Shown here: positions 33,074-46,096 of the stretch, one piece after another
How the letters are laid out: every line of letters begins with the position of its first letter
Position numbering within the stretch: the stretch's first letter is position 1
Assembly: GCA_032173965.1 (NCBI GenBank)
Contig: CM063287.1
Coordinates: 4,655,859-4,719,858, forward strand
Reading direction: 5' to 3'
Source: Sitta carolinensis
Taxonomy: Eukaryota; Chordata; Aves; Passeriformes; Sittidae
DNA length: 64,000 bases
Position numbers and translations under genes: made by a program
Notes under the pieces: generated by a model
Database searches by the model: none
Seen by the model: only the letters and a program-made list of their open reading frames with translations
Told to the model about the DNA's origin: nothing

Positions 33074-35972
33074 TTCAAATTGTTGCCCACACTTAATTAC
33101 AGAAATATAAGAGGAAAAAAGCTAAATTTTGCAATCCAGGGTATGCGTAGCCACTTGGAAGCAGTATGTGGGGTAGGAAAACCCTTTCTTTTTCTTACCC
33201 TTTCCAGCTCTGCTGCAGGTAAAAGCTTCAGAGGCATCATTTTGTTACATCAATGGCAAACAAAACATGGTTGTCACAAGGCAGAGGCACCAAAATCTGT
33301 ATCAAAATCAACAATTAAACTTATTTCTGCTTGCTGATTCTGTTGGCCACTCTGTTTTAGCATCCAGAGACTTGAATTGAGCTGGAATGTGGCTTCGCTG
33401 GGTGTGTACAAACACCCAGAGGATGTCTAACCCCGGGAGTTGAAATGTTAGCTGGAAACAAGGACAAAATGAAGTCTGAGGTGGTTTCAGTGGTTGCTTT
33501 TCACCACAGTGTTTTTGCACAGAGTTGGAAAAAACAGTATCCGGTTTGTGAGGTGTTAGAAGGTCCATACCAAGGAGCTCTCTGCTCACACTGGGCTATT
33601 TTCAATGCTGACTTCTTGGGCATGTTTGGAAATCCCAAGTTCAGCTTTGGTATTAACCCCCTCTTACACAGAGAGACACAAGCAAACAAAACAAAACCCC
33701 TCAGTTTAAAAGCAGCAAATGTGGAAAGGACACAAAATGATGAAATTGGAAAAATCAACTAAAGGCTGCCTCAACATCTCATGGGAATCCATAGTTCAGC
33801 TTAATAGGCTTTATTAGTGATTGTTTTAAGAATTTAATATTAGGCTTTAAATTATTAATTACAAGAAATATGAAAAGTCAGATCTGAAGGTAATAAGAAT
33901 TCGCAGCCAGAAAGTATCCATTTTTCATTTCTTTTGGTAGTTTGTCTCAAAGCTCCTCAAACTATTGTGATTTGCCCACTGCTGACACACAGCTCTTAGA
34001 CAAATACTCAGGTTTGTCCTCTGAAAATCCTGTCAATAGCACAAGAAGTCCAGTAAAAGCCAGTCAATACAAAATCTGCAAGAGTTTCAGGCATTTTCTG
34101 CACATCATAAATGTGTTTGAAATGCTGCCTTGAAGGTTTGGCTTATTGAACACCACTTTTTAAGTGTTCTGTTTTGGTTTTAGCTTATCAAATTAGGTGC
34201 ATTTACTGTTAAAAAAATGCCATCAGTAACACTTTAGTGTTGGAGGATCTGTGGCATCACAAAACTGTGGGGTAGGGACAGACTTTGCTACACCATCTAA
34301 TTAATTTTCCCACCCAGAATAAGCCATCCTGCATCTTTCCTGACTGATGTTCTGAAGAAACAGCAGCAATTCTGGAGAATCTACCCCTAGACAAAAATTT
34401 AGAATAATGCAGTATTTCATTTTTCTCACCACTAGAATACTGCACTTGTCTCAGGACTTCCATTTCTAGACTGAAAGGTTTGCTGCTTTGTGGGTTTCTT
34501 CACACCTGAAATAGAGAATCATCTACCATGAAGTTTCTTTCATATGGCCAGTGCCTTACCAAAACTTGTGACTTGTTATTTTCAGGTTAACTGCAAAGCA
34601 TAGTTCCTTCTTTTTAACTGCATGGCAGAGTTCAGTCTTGTAATTTTAGTCCTGTTCAGCCAGGAGGTGCAGCCTCAGGTACAAAACTCGGTGTGCTCTC
34701 CTCAAAGAGATCCAGCCTCTGAGGGATACAGATTTAATATCACCTGGATCAAACTACAGGAACTGCAACTGGCTGCATAAACTGCTCTGAAAGGCACTCA
34801 ACTTTTGCCATCTGCATATTTATTAGCAATGCCATCATGCTTTATTCAAAAGGATTAATACAGACAGAGTACAGCCCTGGGAACAGATCTCCTGAAGGGA
34901 TGTCATGCGTGGTTCAGACACAAGTGTTGGAACAGTCTAAACACACAGCGGCAGTGCCAGTACTTTTATCATCTATGCTTGTAATAACCTGAAAATTAAC
35001 CCCCAGTTTGAGACAGGGTTTTTCCCCACAAAGCTTTTGATTGGCATTAATTGTCTCTCATGCTGTTTCAAAGGAGAATTTCAGCATTAAAGCACTGGTA
35101 CTGCCTGCCCTGGGTATCTGTCCCAGCCAGTTTCCCAGCAGTGAGCTGAAACCCTGCTAAGCAGAGTTCCCTGTGTAGAAACAGGAATATCCATGAGGTT
35201 TAAGAGTAGGAGCAGAGCCATCATAATGGCACATTATCTAAACACAGGTTCTAGAGTCACTCATGCAAGTTTCCCTATCAATGCATGAAATCTTTTTAAA
35301 AATACCTATTTGACAAAAGATGCAGTTAAATTCCCTGGCACACCTCCACCTCTGCAGGCAGATCCAAAGTAATGTGCTGGTTTTGTTCCCCCATGCAGTG
35401 AGTTGCCATGGCCAGAGCAGAGGTCTCTGACAGACTTTGCTGCTATAACATCTCTCCAGCTAACATTTTGCCTTTAATTCTCACAAGGCCATTTCCTTCT
35501 TTGACACAGCTGCAGCAGACACTTGGGAATGCTGCAAGGCACTAGTTTGGCTTCCATCTGTCTGACACTGGCCTGGAGCAGACCTGATGACATCAGGGTT
35601 GTTGAATTAAGATAATCCAAAGGCATTTTAAAAACAGATCATGTTCTCCAACATTGATATAATTGATTTTTAACTGGAAGAAGAGCAATTGTTTCAAACT
35701 ACTCTAGCTTGACACAAAGCCAGGGGTGGATTTGCGAGGTCAGAGCAGTGGAGAAAGGGTGAATGGACAAGGAAGGAATGACAGGGCCAGGAGCAGCTCC
35801 TCCGTGGTCAGGGCTGTGCAGGAGCAGCTGCTGGAGCAGCCACAGCACTGGATGCCCAAGGCCCCACAGCACACAGCCCAACACACTCCCCAGCAAACTG
35901 CCTCCTCACACTGGAGAACAAAGACCCTGGGGCTGCCCACAGGGGGATTTGGATAAGGCATCAAACCACAGA
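33074..35972. other. Unique sequence, nothing firmly recognised
   Basis: The part at about 34800-34915 (TGCCATCTGCATATTTATTAG, GTACAGCCCTGGGAACAG) faintly resembles deep CR1 sequence but is too degraded to call. Nothing else was recognised. Confidence 0.4.
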
Positions 35973-36236
35973 CTCACAGAATCGTTCAGTTTGGAAAAGA
36001 GCTTTAAAATCATCAAGTCTAACCATCGACTCAGCACAGCATCCTGTTCACCATCAAACCATGTCCCCACATCAAGGTATTTTTTTAACACTTCCAGGTG
36101 TGACTCCACCACTGCCTTGGGTAGTCTGTTACACTGCTTTACAACCCCTTCAATGAAAGAATTTTCCTACTATCCAATCTAAATTTCCCCTGGCACAACC
36201 TGAGGCTGTTTCCTCTTGTTCTATTGCTTGTTTAAC
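35973..36236 (-). mobile_element. CR1 LINE 3' fragment (second subfamily)
   Basis: Begins CTCACAGAATCGTTCAGTTT, then AACCATGTCCCCACATCAAG, GTGTGACTCCACCACTGCC and CTGGCACAACCTGAGGCTG, ending near TTGCTTGTTTAAC. This is the subfamily of 57327-57573. The divergence is substantial, so probably old. Confidence 0.85.
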
Positions 36237-39200
36237 ACACCAAAATAAACTCTGAGGAAGAATAAAGAGAGCAATAAAAAGTAAACATTTGGGTTGAGTG
36301 TACGAGTAATCCATTGTGGCATCTATTGGAACTAATTAAGAACATAAGAGAAAGAAATCATATGTGGGCTAGTAGCAGAGTATTGCATAAAGGCTGACAT
36401 TTCAGAAAGGAAACATCCTGAAACTGAAGAAAAGTCTGTCTCTCCAGGGGAAAATACTTAGTCTGTGTTATTTCTGATACCATTGTCTGCTTTGGCTTTT
36501 AGGAAATGCATTTTCCTATGTTTATGACTTTTAAAGTCTTGATGTATTTAAATATATGGAGAAGTATCTCCACATCTCTCCTGATCTCTAAAAGCATAAT
36601 TATTCTCTTGGCTGGACATCTTCTATGATTATTACTGAGCTTATAAAATCTTCCAGTCTCTCACCCATGGATTCTTGAAGGAAAAATCAGTTGGTTTACA
36701 GTGGCTCATGTCCAAACACCCCTTCCTTCAGTCACATACCCTCTCATTCCCCATATCCCTCCTATTCTTCCCACCCACCACCATTTTCCTCTTGTCCTCA
36801 GCAAAACACATCACTACACACTCTCCCTTCTCTCCCTGGACGTGAAGAAAAATTGGCTTTTCTTGTTGTTTTTTTTTTTTAACACCCTTGTCAAAGACAC
36901 AGCAACACAATTCCAGTGGCTGCCTGACATTAGTTGTTAATCCCATCATCTAATTAGACTCAACTGTAATATGAAAGAACAGAGTTTATTCATTAATCTT
37001 CCCATTCCCTAGACAAGCAAATCTGAAATCAATACCAATGGTGAACAGCTTTGTGTAGAATACTAAAAATATCAAGGTATGGCAATGTTTTTTGATTAAC
37101 CTGTACGAATTAGAGCCAAAACAGTTGTCAGTGCCCCATATTCATGTGTGACCAGGCAGCTTGATAAATTTGATCAAGTGAAAGATTTATACTTCTACAT
37201 CATTAAAATGCAGATGTTAAATACTTTTTTATAGCAGACAGTGGCATCTTTGTTGGAATCCTTGTTATAGCCTCTGTTTTTAACATTTATCTCATGGCTT
37301 ATGCAAATAACCAGGCACACATAAGTCATTCCAAAAGCTTGTCTTGAGTGTAGGTGTGTTTGGGTTGGGTTAGATTCAGCAGATCAAAATTAAGAAAAGC
37401 ATCTCTAGTGACATTTTTACAGAAGTACAGAACAGGAATGGGTGAACAGCAAAGACAGAAAGAGAGATCCTGGCATTATATTTTTAACCACTAAGACAGA
37501 AAGTCCTAAACCAGATACATTGGGGAGACTATGGGGTTTCTTCCTCTCAGGAATAAAATCAGCTGAGCAGAACTGGCATGGAGATTACTTAGAAAACCTC
37601 TTTGTGGTTACTCCTCTTCTACAACTGCACAAATGTCTACATCAAAAGGGTGTGAAGGAACAGTGCATGCAGGACAAGCAGCCTGCCAGGGATCTAAGGT
37701 TCTAGAATACATAGCAACGTACAAGTTTTTCATTTCTACAGTTTCCTTTTCATTTCTCAGAGTTTTCCACCTTTACAGGACAGTGTCTCACAGTTCAGTC
37801 TAGAAATTATACAAGACCAAAGGCATCTCATGAGGGTCTGTGTGTTTGTAATACAGTCTCTGTCATTCTGGTTTCCAAAGATACAGCCAGTTTTCAGAGG
37901 AGTGCTTAGAAGAAAGGCAGTGTTTGCTAATATAATTTCACGGCAAAGATGCCTCCTCATGTTTATACATTAAATCATTAAAACAACAGCTACATATGGC
38001 ATCCAAGAGAACTGAACAAATTAAATTTCTTGTTTTGACATATTTTTTGTGTGAAAAAAAGGAACCAGTATCTTCAGAGGAAACAATCTAAAGTCAAGAG
38101 CTACCCACCACTAAGAACTCAATCCTGCTATCTTTGCATTCCCAATGCCTCCTTTGAAGCTTCCATACACCTTTGAAATTCCTATATCAAAGCAAAGTTT
38201 GTATCTTAAAAGACCTTCAATTATTCTGAAACGTAGTTAACAGAATCACCCTCTCCTTCCATCAGCCCAGCACAGAGAGTGACAATACAGCAGGAGCTTA
38301 AGGGTTGCTGGAACAAAATTACTATTCTAATGATGATTACTTTGCTGTTATGTCTTTTACAAGAGAAGAATTTGGAGAGGTTGTTGATCCTTGAAATTTG
38401 TTCTTTCACTGTTATTGGAGTTACCACAAAGATTTCTGCATGTGGGGTCATTTTTCATTATTACTCATAAAAAAAACTCCTCATGTCTGAAGTTAAACGT
38501 ACAAGAAAAAAAGGCAGTTAGGAACCTTAGTATGCCATGATGTCTGGGAGGGCACAGAGAGATGTGGATATTCAGAATCAATATCTCACCTTCTAAACAA
38601 AACCAATTTCAAAGTACTGCTCTAAGACTTCAGGAGCTAATTTGAAAGCGAAAACGTGGAGTGCTGTGCCTCATTACAAAGTGATAACAAAGGGCTTTTT
38701 TACACCTCCACCCTGCGGGACAGGGCTTCCAGCTTCTCTGGCTGCCCAGTTCACTCTGCCTCTCTCCAGAGCTCTGCTCTGCTTCCTCCTGGGCTGCTGT
38801 TCCATTCCCCATCATTTCATGCTGGAGCACTGATGCTCCAAGCTGCACATCAGCACATTCCAAGCCTTGCTGCCCCTTTCACTGCTGGTAGCAGTGGCTG
38901 GGCATTCCCAAATGCTCTTTGCTGTGGCCACCTTGCCGCTGGAAACAATTCCCCTCAGATCTTTTGTTTGTAATGCTGGAGGTGGATGTGTTTTGTGCCC
39001 CAGACCAAGGAGAATGCCCACGTGGGAATTCCCATTGCCACACATCACCAGGACTATGGTGACCCATGCCTGGAGTTGATCCAGCAGTGAAATCCCCCTC
39101 AAGCATTTTGGCCCAGCATGAACAGCTGGAGTGGGCTGAATATTCCCTCTGAGTCTGCTGTGAAGCTCCCTGCCCTAGGTATGGATGTGACAGGTCAAGA

Positions 39201-42200
39201 TGGAAAGAGGGAAAGCCCTGCTCTCTGGGCCTGCAAAAATGAGGGAAAGGAGCCATCAGAAAAGGACAAAACCAGTCCCAGCTAAAGGGCCATGGATCAC
39301 CACCTGCGTTTAACCTGGGGCTGACCAAGCAGCTGTCTTTTTGTCTGGATATCTGTGCAGCTGGGAAAGAAGGGGGTGTGTGGGGAAATCTCCTTTTCTC
39401 CTTAATCCAGAAAAGGTGTCTTAGGCCGTCATCAAAATACCATTCATCAACTTACTATGGAGACAGCTCCTCTAACCACGGGTGGGGATGCAACAAGTAA
39501 TTAGAGGACCAACCCTAGCCAGAACAGGAGTTTTTTCATGGGTAAAAGGGCTGGACCATCCCTGGGTTCAATACTGCTTACAGTGTTGGGGCTGGGCTGC
39601 CAGGCTGGCCAGGATCTGATCTTCAGGGGAAAGGGAAACAACAGGCAGACTAAGACCAGCACTGTCTTACTGGAAGCTGGGAAGGACCACACTCTTCTAC
39701 CTAAACACTCAGGATGGGATTTCAGGATGATTTTCCAAGCTGTCTGGGCTCCTGGTTTCAGATATGTCTGAGAAAGGCCCCAGGACTGTACTCAGCTGAT
39801 GCAAAACAAGGTGGCTGCTATTCCAGAACCCCTGGAGGTGCTGCTTCTGCCCTGAAGTGCTCTTTTATTTCTACCACAGCATCCAGATGGCACGTATGAC
39901 ATTGTAGGAGTATTGCATTCACCTTCCAGCACCTGGTGCAGGCCACTGATGTCCCCAGTGCAGAGTGTGAAGACAGAGGAAGGCACAGTGGGAGCAGGGG
40001 AGGTGTGAGGGGTTACAGCCCCAGGAGCTCACCTGGGCTGAAACACAAAACAGGACTTGCCCAACTTCGATTTTGGAGGAGTTCCAGCCTCACCTGGAGG
40101 AAGAGGAGAAAGGGCACACCCTCACCAATGAGCTGCTGATTAATTAGAGGAGACAAGTGCCAGCCCTGCTGCTCTAATGAGGAGAGACATCTTGGAGCAC
40201 TTTCCTCTCACACTTGACACTTCCCGTGGTACCTCACCTGACAGGCCACGGCTCACTCTGCTTCCACAGAGCAAACATCAATACAGATTAACACCTCCCG
40301 GAGCTGTCAGGCACCAATACCAGATACAGCGTCCTCTCTCCTGACCTCTATGAGAAACAAGGTTCTAAAGCATCCTATCTTGTTGAATTTCAAGAGGAGA
40401 TAGAAATTAAAGCTATAAATACAGCTGCTAGGTACAAACACAAAAAGGGAAAGTGTGAAAAACCTTAATGCTGATATAAGTTAAGGTAAAAATGAAGATT
40501 GGGATGACAAGAAGGAAATATTTAAAACCAGAGAGGGGTGGAAAGAGCACCTGTTGAATCCTGAAGCATAAAACATGATAAGGATTTTTCAAACAATCTT
40601 AATTATAGATAAAGGGAAAATTCCAGATTTTAGTGGAAGCTCTTGCCTGTAGAACAATGTGTCTACAGTGAGATACTTTTAGACATTGTTTTTAAATGAA
40701 ACTAAAAGACTAAAAGATAATTAATTCTCTGTTGTGGAAGATAGAAGGTACTCTTCAAAAACAACCTCTTTTTCTTGCCTCCATCAGCTGACTTCCTGGA
40801 GTGCTTCATTTGTCTTTAAGTGGACTCCTAGAGAATCCTGTTGAAGACTTAAGAGCCCTCAGTAGCACCTTTTCATCTTCTTACCCTGCTGCCTGCTTTA
40901 GGCATTTGCAGCAGAGTCACATGCTTGAACAAAAATGTCATCTCCCTGCTCCTCCTCCTCAGCACTCAGGTGACTTCTCCAGCAGCACAGCACTGGGACT
41001 GCTGGGATTTACCACCTAAAGTGTGAGGGCTTCTTTCTTTCTAATTCTACACAACAAACAAATCAACCAAGGTCTTCTCACTCCTTTCAGCCACTTCTGG
41101 AGCTTACTTTTCTCTCCCGTCTTTCCACCCCACTATAGTGCTCACAAAGAACAGGATGGGAAATATTGAGATGGGGAGATAAAGCAGGAACCAACCTGAT
41201 AAGTGGGAGAAAAGCACCAGGTTAATTCTACCTTGGTGAAGTGAAAGGGCCAGAAGCAAGTTTCGGAAAGCTCCCTGGACTCATCCCTGCCACGCTGCTT
41301 CAAGACCCAGCCCTACAGAAGGGAGCAGCTATTCAGCTACGAGATGGTCTCTATTTTCCCTGTCTATTTAAATTATATTTATGACTCTGGCCTAAAAGGT
41401 ACCATCCCATTACCTAATCCCTGACTGCAGAAAGAGCCACCGGTGCTGAGGGCAGGGCTGGGCTCTGCGAAGCTCAGCTAAGGAGAGAGGCACAATTTTT
41501 TCAGGCGTTGACTGTTCCACTTATAGCACTGATTGGCTCTTAATGTTAAAAGCAATTCATCTTTCTCACGCTTATTGATTAAGAAAATGTAGAATCCCTG
41601 ACAGTGACATTGTTGCTGACCTTGGTAATTGTTTTATGGTTGCTAAAAAGGCAATATAAAGCCCACTCCCTACATCTGTCCTGTCAGGAAGGCTCACTTG
41701 ACTGCCATGCTTCAAGTTTTTGATTTTCCATGATGACATGGAAAAAGAATTTGTGTGGCTGGCACAGCACAGCCAGAGCAGCTACAACTCCTTGTTCTAT
41801 TTCCAGGTGAGTATTCCTGTGAAACACCTTGAAATAAATGGAGTTGCCTGCTGTGTCAGAGATGTTTATCTCTAAGGAATGTTGCATTTATTGGAAAAGC
41901 TGAGTGAAAGGAGCTCTCATGAATCTCAGAGTGGATATTAGACTTGTTGCCTTTAGATTAAACCTCTCCTAATTAACCTTCCAATTAACCTCACATCACT
42001 CATTTGAACAAGACCATAAATACAAATGTTACTACATTCCCTTTTATCAGAGAAGAGTGTTTGCTAGATGGAATAATGATAGATGGCCATAATCTACAGA
42101 GAATTATATTAGCAAGGGTTTCAAGCTCTGCTCTCAGTCCCCAGGAGGAGCAGAGAGGGCACAGCTGCTCTGACAAGCGCAAAGCACAAAATTTTCTCCT

Positions 42201-43517
42201 CAGTTTTGCAGAGTGAACTCTGAGCTGCAGAACCACTTGAAAAAACTGGCCACATTTTTCAGGCTTAAAGAAAATCTGAGCTGAAAAACTATGTTGTGGA
42301 GAAATTAAGAAACCAAACAAAACCTAACCAGCCCAGTATCCATCAGACAGGAATCAATGAATCTGCAACAACAAAGCAATGCTCCAAAGGAAATCGTCCT
42401 CTCACTCAAGTGAGGAGGAGCAGTTCTGCTCCAGAGGACTATTTTTTAAGTAATTCTCAATATGCTGAAACATCCTTTTTCTCCTTATCCTTTCCCAGAA
42501 CAGCCCCTATCTTTTTGCCTTCTCAAAGACTGTTTTTCCCTGTGTGAATAGTTCTCTCTGTTAGAGACAATGTTCTGCCGAATGTGCAGATGCTGAGAAC
42601 GGATATTATTTAAAAACTGGAAATAACTCTGTGTGAACTTTCAGACTATGATCTTTAACGTTTTCAGTACTGGTTTTCCTTTCCTTACTGTTTGGGCTGG
42701 GTATCAGTGCCTTTGCATTTAAAGGATTTCACTGCTACCTTCCCTGCTATCTCAGAGATACCTTCACTCTCAGGTACAAATCTCCTCCTTCTTCCTCCTG
42801 GCACTGCCCTCTCAGCTTCATTTCCAGCCCTCCCTTAGGTTCCAATGAGTTGGGAAGGGCCCATTTCCTTTAAATACTACTATCCAATCTGTCTTTTGTG
42901 TCACAGTAGCCTTTCCCAACAGATTTAGGTTAGCATTATCTTTTTGAACATGTATTTGAACACTCACGTTTGACTCCTCTTCCAGTACTAGAACTGCCCA
43001 ACTCATACCAAGAGAAATGTCTCATTAAAATCCATCTCTGCTCACTTCCTCCAGCAAAAGGAACCAGCAGTGCACATAAGTCTGGAGAAGAATTTAAACA
43101 TCACTCAAGCTCTATGGAAAGTAACAGTTTTTAATTCTCACACTGAGTTTTTGGACAGAAGTCTGGCGACACTTCATTTTCCCACACAATAATTTTAAAA
43201 GTCTTTGTAATTTTTCTTGCTTTTCCCTAGCTTACAATTCAAACCAGGAATGTTGTATCCTAAAAAAAGGGTGATGCTAGGATACATTACTGTGCTGCCA
43301 CAGCAGCTTACTAAGAACATGCACCTGTACCTGCCTATGCACAGAAATAACCACCCTCATGCAGGCACTGGGAATTCTGAACACACAGATAAAGCTGGGA
43401 ATGGAAAACAAAAGCTGAAGAAGTAAGAAGAGGAACAAAATATCCATTTTACCAAGGAATACTATATTATTGTTTGTTTGTTTGTTTGTTTGTTTGTTTG
43501 TTTGTTTGTTTGTTTTG

Positions 43518-43548
<31 letters not shown>

Positions 43549-44370
43549 TCAGAAGAAGAAAAGTTCTCTGCCCTGCAGCAACCCCAAGCTCTCTCATAAA
43601 TTTGTGTCTCTGTACTGAATTTGGAACAACAGGGCCATGTTTAACAAAAACAGAGCCATTAAAACTGGCAAAACAGCTGGAAAGTCAGGCTTTTCAAAGA
43701 ACACATGTGGCTCACTGGACAAAAACAGCTACCACAGGGAGGTGAAACAGTGGAGAAAAGAAAGAATACCTGCAGTTAAAGGAGCTTCCTTAGTCCTGGG
43801 CTCAGCAGTAGAGCCGAGGACAAACACAGGATGGAAAACTGCTCTCCAGCCTGTGTGAGCTGTTGGGCAGGACCTGCTGGAACAGGGATTCGGATGGAAA
43901 TCCAGGCTACGACTTTGAAGAGTGCCTGTAAATATTAACGTTTGCTTTTTCAAGTTCTGACACTTTAAATAGCCAGAAGTAAAAGAAAATTCCAAAACAT
44001 TTTGGAATGTTTTGCTAAGAGCTCCAAAGTTGAAAACAAGTATCCTGTCAATCTGACCCTTGCAGAGCACCAAGCAGAAGGGTTGGATATTCTCAGATCA
44101 GAAGTAAATGTAGTACTTTCTGCCAAAATAAAACCAAATCTATTCATTATAAATAATAATTAAGCCAGCTTTATGTGGAGGAAGGTTTTTGTCGTTAATT
44201 TGCATTCAGTTAAGCTGGGGTATTTAAAAAATTTACAAACGCAGATACAGAAGGAAAAATTAGTTTTTAGTAGGAGAGAGGTCCTGCAGGATGCCATTGT
44301 AACCAAATTCTGAATTCTTTGTTTTCTAAAGAACAGAGACTAAGCTATGGCTTTCTCAGAACCACAGATC
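36237..44370. other. 8.1-kb stretch with almost no recognised elements
   Basis: Unique DNA, with one compound GTTT/GTTTT microsatellite (43471-43549). A strong donor-like site at 41806/41807 (TTCCAG|GTGAGTATT) follows a short open frame but lacks a convincing acceptor. No gene was identified. Confidence 0.45.
43471..43549. repeat. Compound (GTTT)n(GTTTT)n microsatellite
   Basis: About ten GTTT units run directly into six or seven GTTTT units and a T-rich end. The boundary between the two unit lengths is near 43512. Confidence 0.97.
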
Positions 44371-44530
44371 ATCACAGAATCACAGAATCCCAAGATGGTT
44401 TGGGTTGGGAGGGACATTAAATCCCATCCAGTGCCACCCCTGCCATGGGCAGGGACACCTCCCACTGTGCCAGGCTGCTACAAGCCCCATCCAACCTGAT
44501 ACTTCCAGGAACCCAGAAGCAGCCACAATG
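44371..44530 (-). mobile_element. CR1 LINE 3' end, ~160 bp
   Basis: Tandem terminal octamers (ATCACAGAATCACAGAATCC) are followed by GGTTTGGGTTGGGAGGGAC and CTGCCATGGGCAGGGACACC, to about GAAGCAGCCACAATGGC. The 3' end is well preserved and the 5' end is truncated. Confidence 0.92.
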
Positions 44531-45108
44531 GCATTCCTAAAAGAAGTGTCTCCATTATTTAGCTCTGCAGTGTGACCTTGTGAAACTCCTGATGCCCTTC
44601 TGGCTGTAGACAAAAACATAGACCCAGTCTGGAGGCAATTGGAAGAAACATCCCCTCTTGACACTGCTTCAGCAGAGTCCTTATCTCAGCCTTGGAAATC
44701 CTCTTACAAGGCCATTGTCTGGGCTTAATTCTTTCACCCTTCTTACCAGGGCTATTTTTGCATTTCTGTATAGGTTCTCTAATCTGAGCCTGTCTTTTGA
44801 GCTGAAGTTTCATCTCATTGCTTCTCCAGGAGTGTTCTGTTTGTGCTGAACAGATAAATGATGGCCACAGATAGCTGCTTACTCAGACTATGTCAGCACA
44901 CCTCTGACTGCAAATGCAAAACACTGCAGGCAAATTTGTAGTGGACCAAGATACAGTTTTCATACAGTTATGCATTATTTTATGGCTACTCATTATCTGG
45001 GCTTATTTTTGCTTAATGCCTATGGAGAATGAGATCACGAAGGCAGGTCTCTTATAAACAAACCTCCTGTGCTCAAGAACAAACAGAAATTAAATAGGGG
45101 GTGTGTAA

Positions 45109-45130
45109 TATATATATATATATATATATA
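45109..45130. repeat. (TA)n microsatellite, ~11 units
   Basis: Uninterrupted TA dinucleotides between GTGTGTAA and AAAAGGATAA. Confidence 0.95.
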
Positions 45131-45986
45131 AAAGGATAACTGTAATATGCATTGTAAACATATATTGCACAGCCAGTGTGATACTAAGGAGAAAAAGCAA
45201 AGGCATTTCCCTCCACTTCCAACAAATAAAGATAATTCCATCTTTGTTTTCTGCATAGACCAAAAAAAAGAGAAAGTGGTCAGTGTTTTTTTGGATGTTA
45301 GTTCCTCACTGCCACACTGTCCAGTCCTCAGGCCATGGAATTATTTACACTTTAAACATTTCATGGCTTCAGCTGCTTCTGAAGGAAGATTTTCTGTAAA
45401 ATTAAATTGCCACCAAAAAGATCTTTAAAGACAGACCACCACCACCTTCCCAATAAAACAAGTACTGCTCTCATATCCAGAGTGAGAATACATTGAATTT
45501 ATAATATTAAGGAAGGTTGTCTGTTCTTAAACTTCCATTTACCCCCTTTTAACTCTTTTTAAGTTCTTTTCATTGACTCCCATGTTCTTCTTACTATAAG
45601 ACCAAATTTCATTCAAGAAAGAAATATTCCTCTGTAGCCCCAACTCAATAAGTTAGCAGAGCTTCCAAAAGGTTCATAAGAACAGACAACCTTCCTTGTG
45701 TATTAAATATCCAGTGTAATCCAGCTTTGGATACTGGAGCAGTACTCCTGTTATTGGGGAGGTGGTCTTTGAAGAATCCCAGGGGCACACGTACCTACAA
45801 GCTTTCACATCTTGTTAGCTCTGGGCATTTGTCATTTCTGTTTCACATCAGGACCTTCTGTTAGGAAATGCTGGGGGAGAGAAGAAAAGAAACAATGCAA
45901 AACATCCACAGCCTGGTTATGCAGAGACAGAGCAGGGAGGGTGGCCAGAAGGCTTGGAAGAGTGGGTGTGAACTTGGCTTTCCTAC

Positions 45987-46096
45987 CTGGTGCATCCCCA
46001 GATCCAGGGACAGGCTGTGCTGAACCAGCACAGCCAGGAGAACTCCAGCCAGGGAGAGAAGGACTGAAATAACGAGGGAAGGAGGATCCACAGTCC
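45987..46096 (-). other. Weak exon candidate encoding a membrane-helix-like segment (110 bp)
   Basis: On the minus strand CACTGCCTGCAG|G could be a 3' splice site with a mediocre pyrimidine tract. CACCAG|GTAGGAAA could be a 5' splice site. The 110 bp are open in the frame giving LVISVLLSLAGVLLAVLV, a stretch of 18 hydrophobic residues flanked by DPPS and QHS, as in a single-pass membrane helix. I recognise no family. GC-rich DNA often yields hydrophobic frames by chance and the acceptor is weak, so this remains a low-confidence call. Confidence 0.12.

Noticed and set aside
34800..34915. Possible ancient CR1 remnant
   Set aside because: Only a faint resemblance to deep CR1 blocks; too degraded to support without alignment.
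38879..39328. 149-codon minus-strand frame in locally GC-rich DNA
   Set aside because: Composition-driven; no domain, signal peptide or splice pairing recognised.
40000..40260. Cluster of minus-strand donor-like sites (CAG|GTGAGC, CAG|GTGAGG)
   Set aside because: Several donors without matching acceptors or a continuous frame; typical of chance splice motifs.
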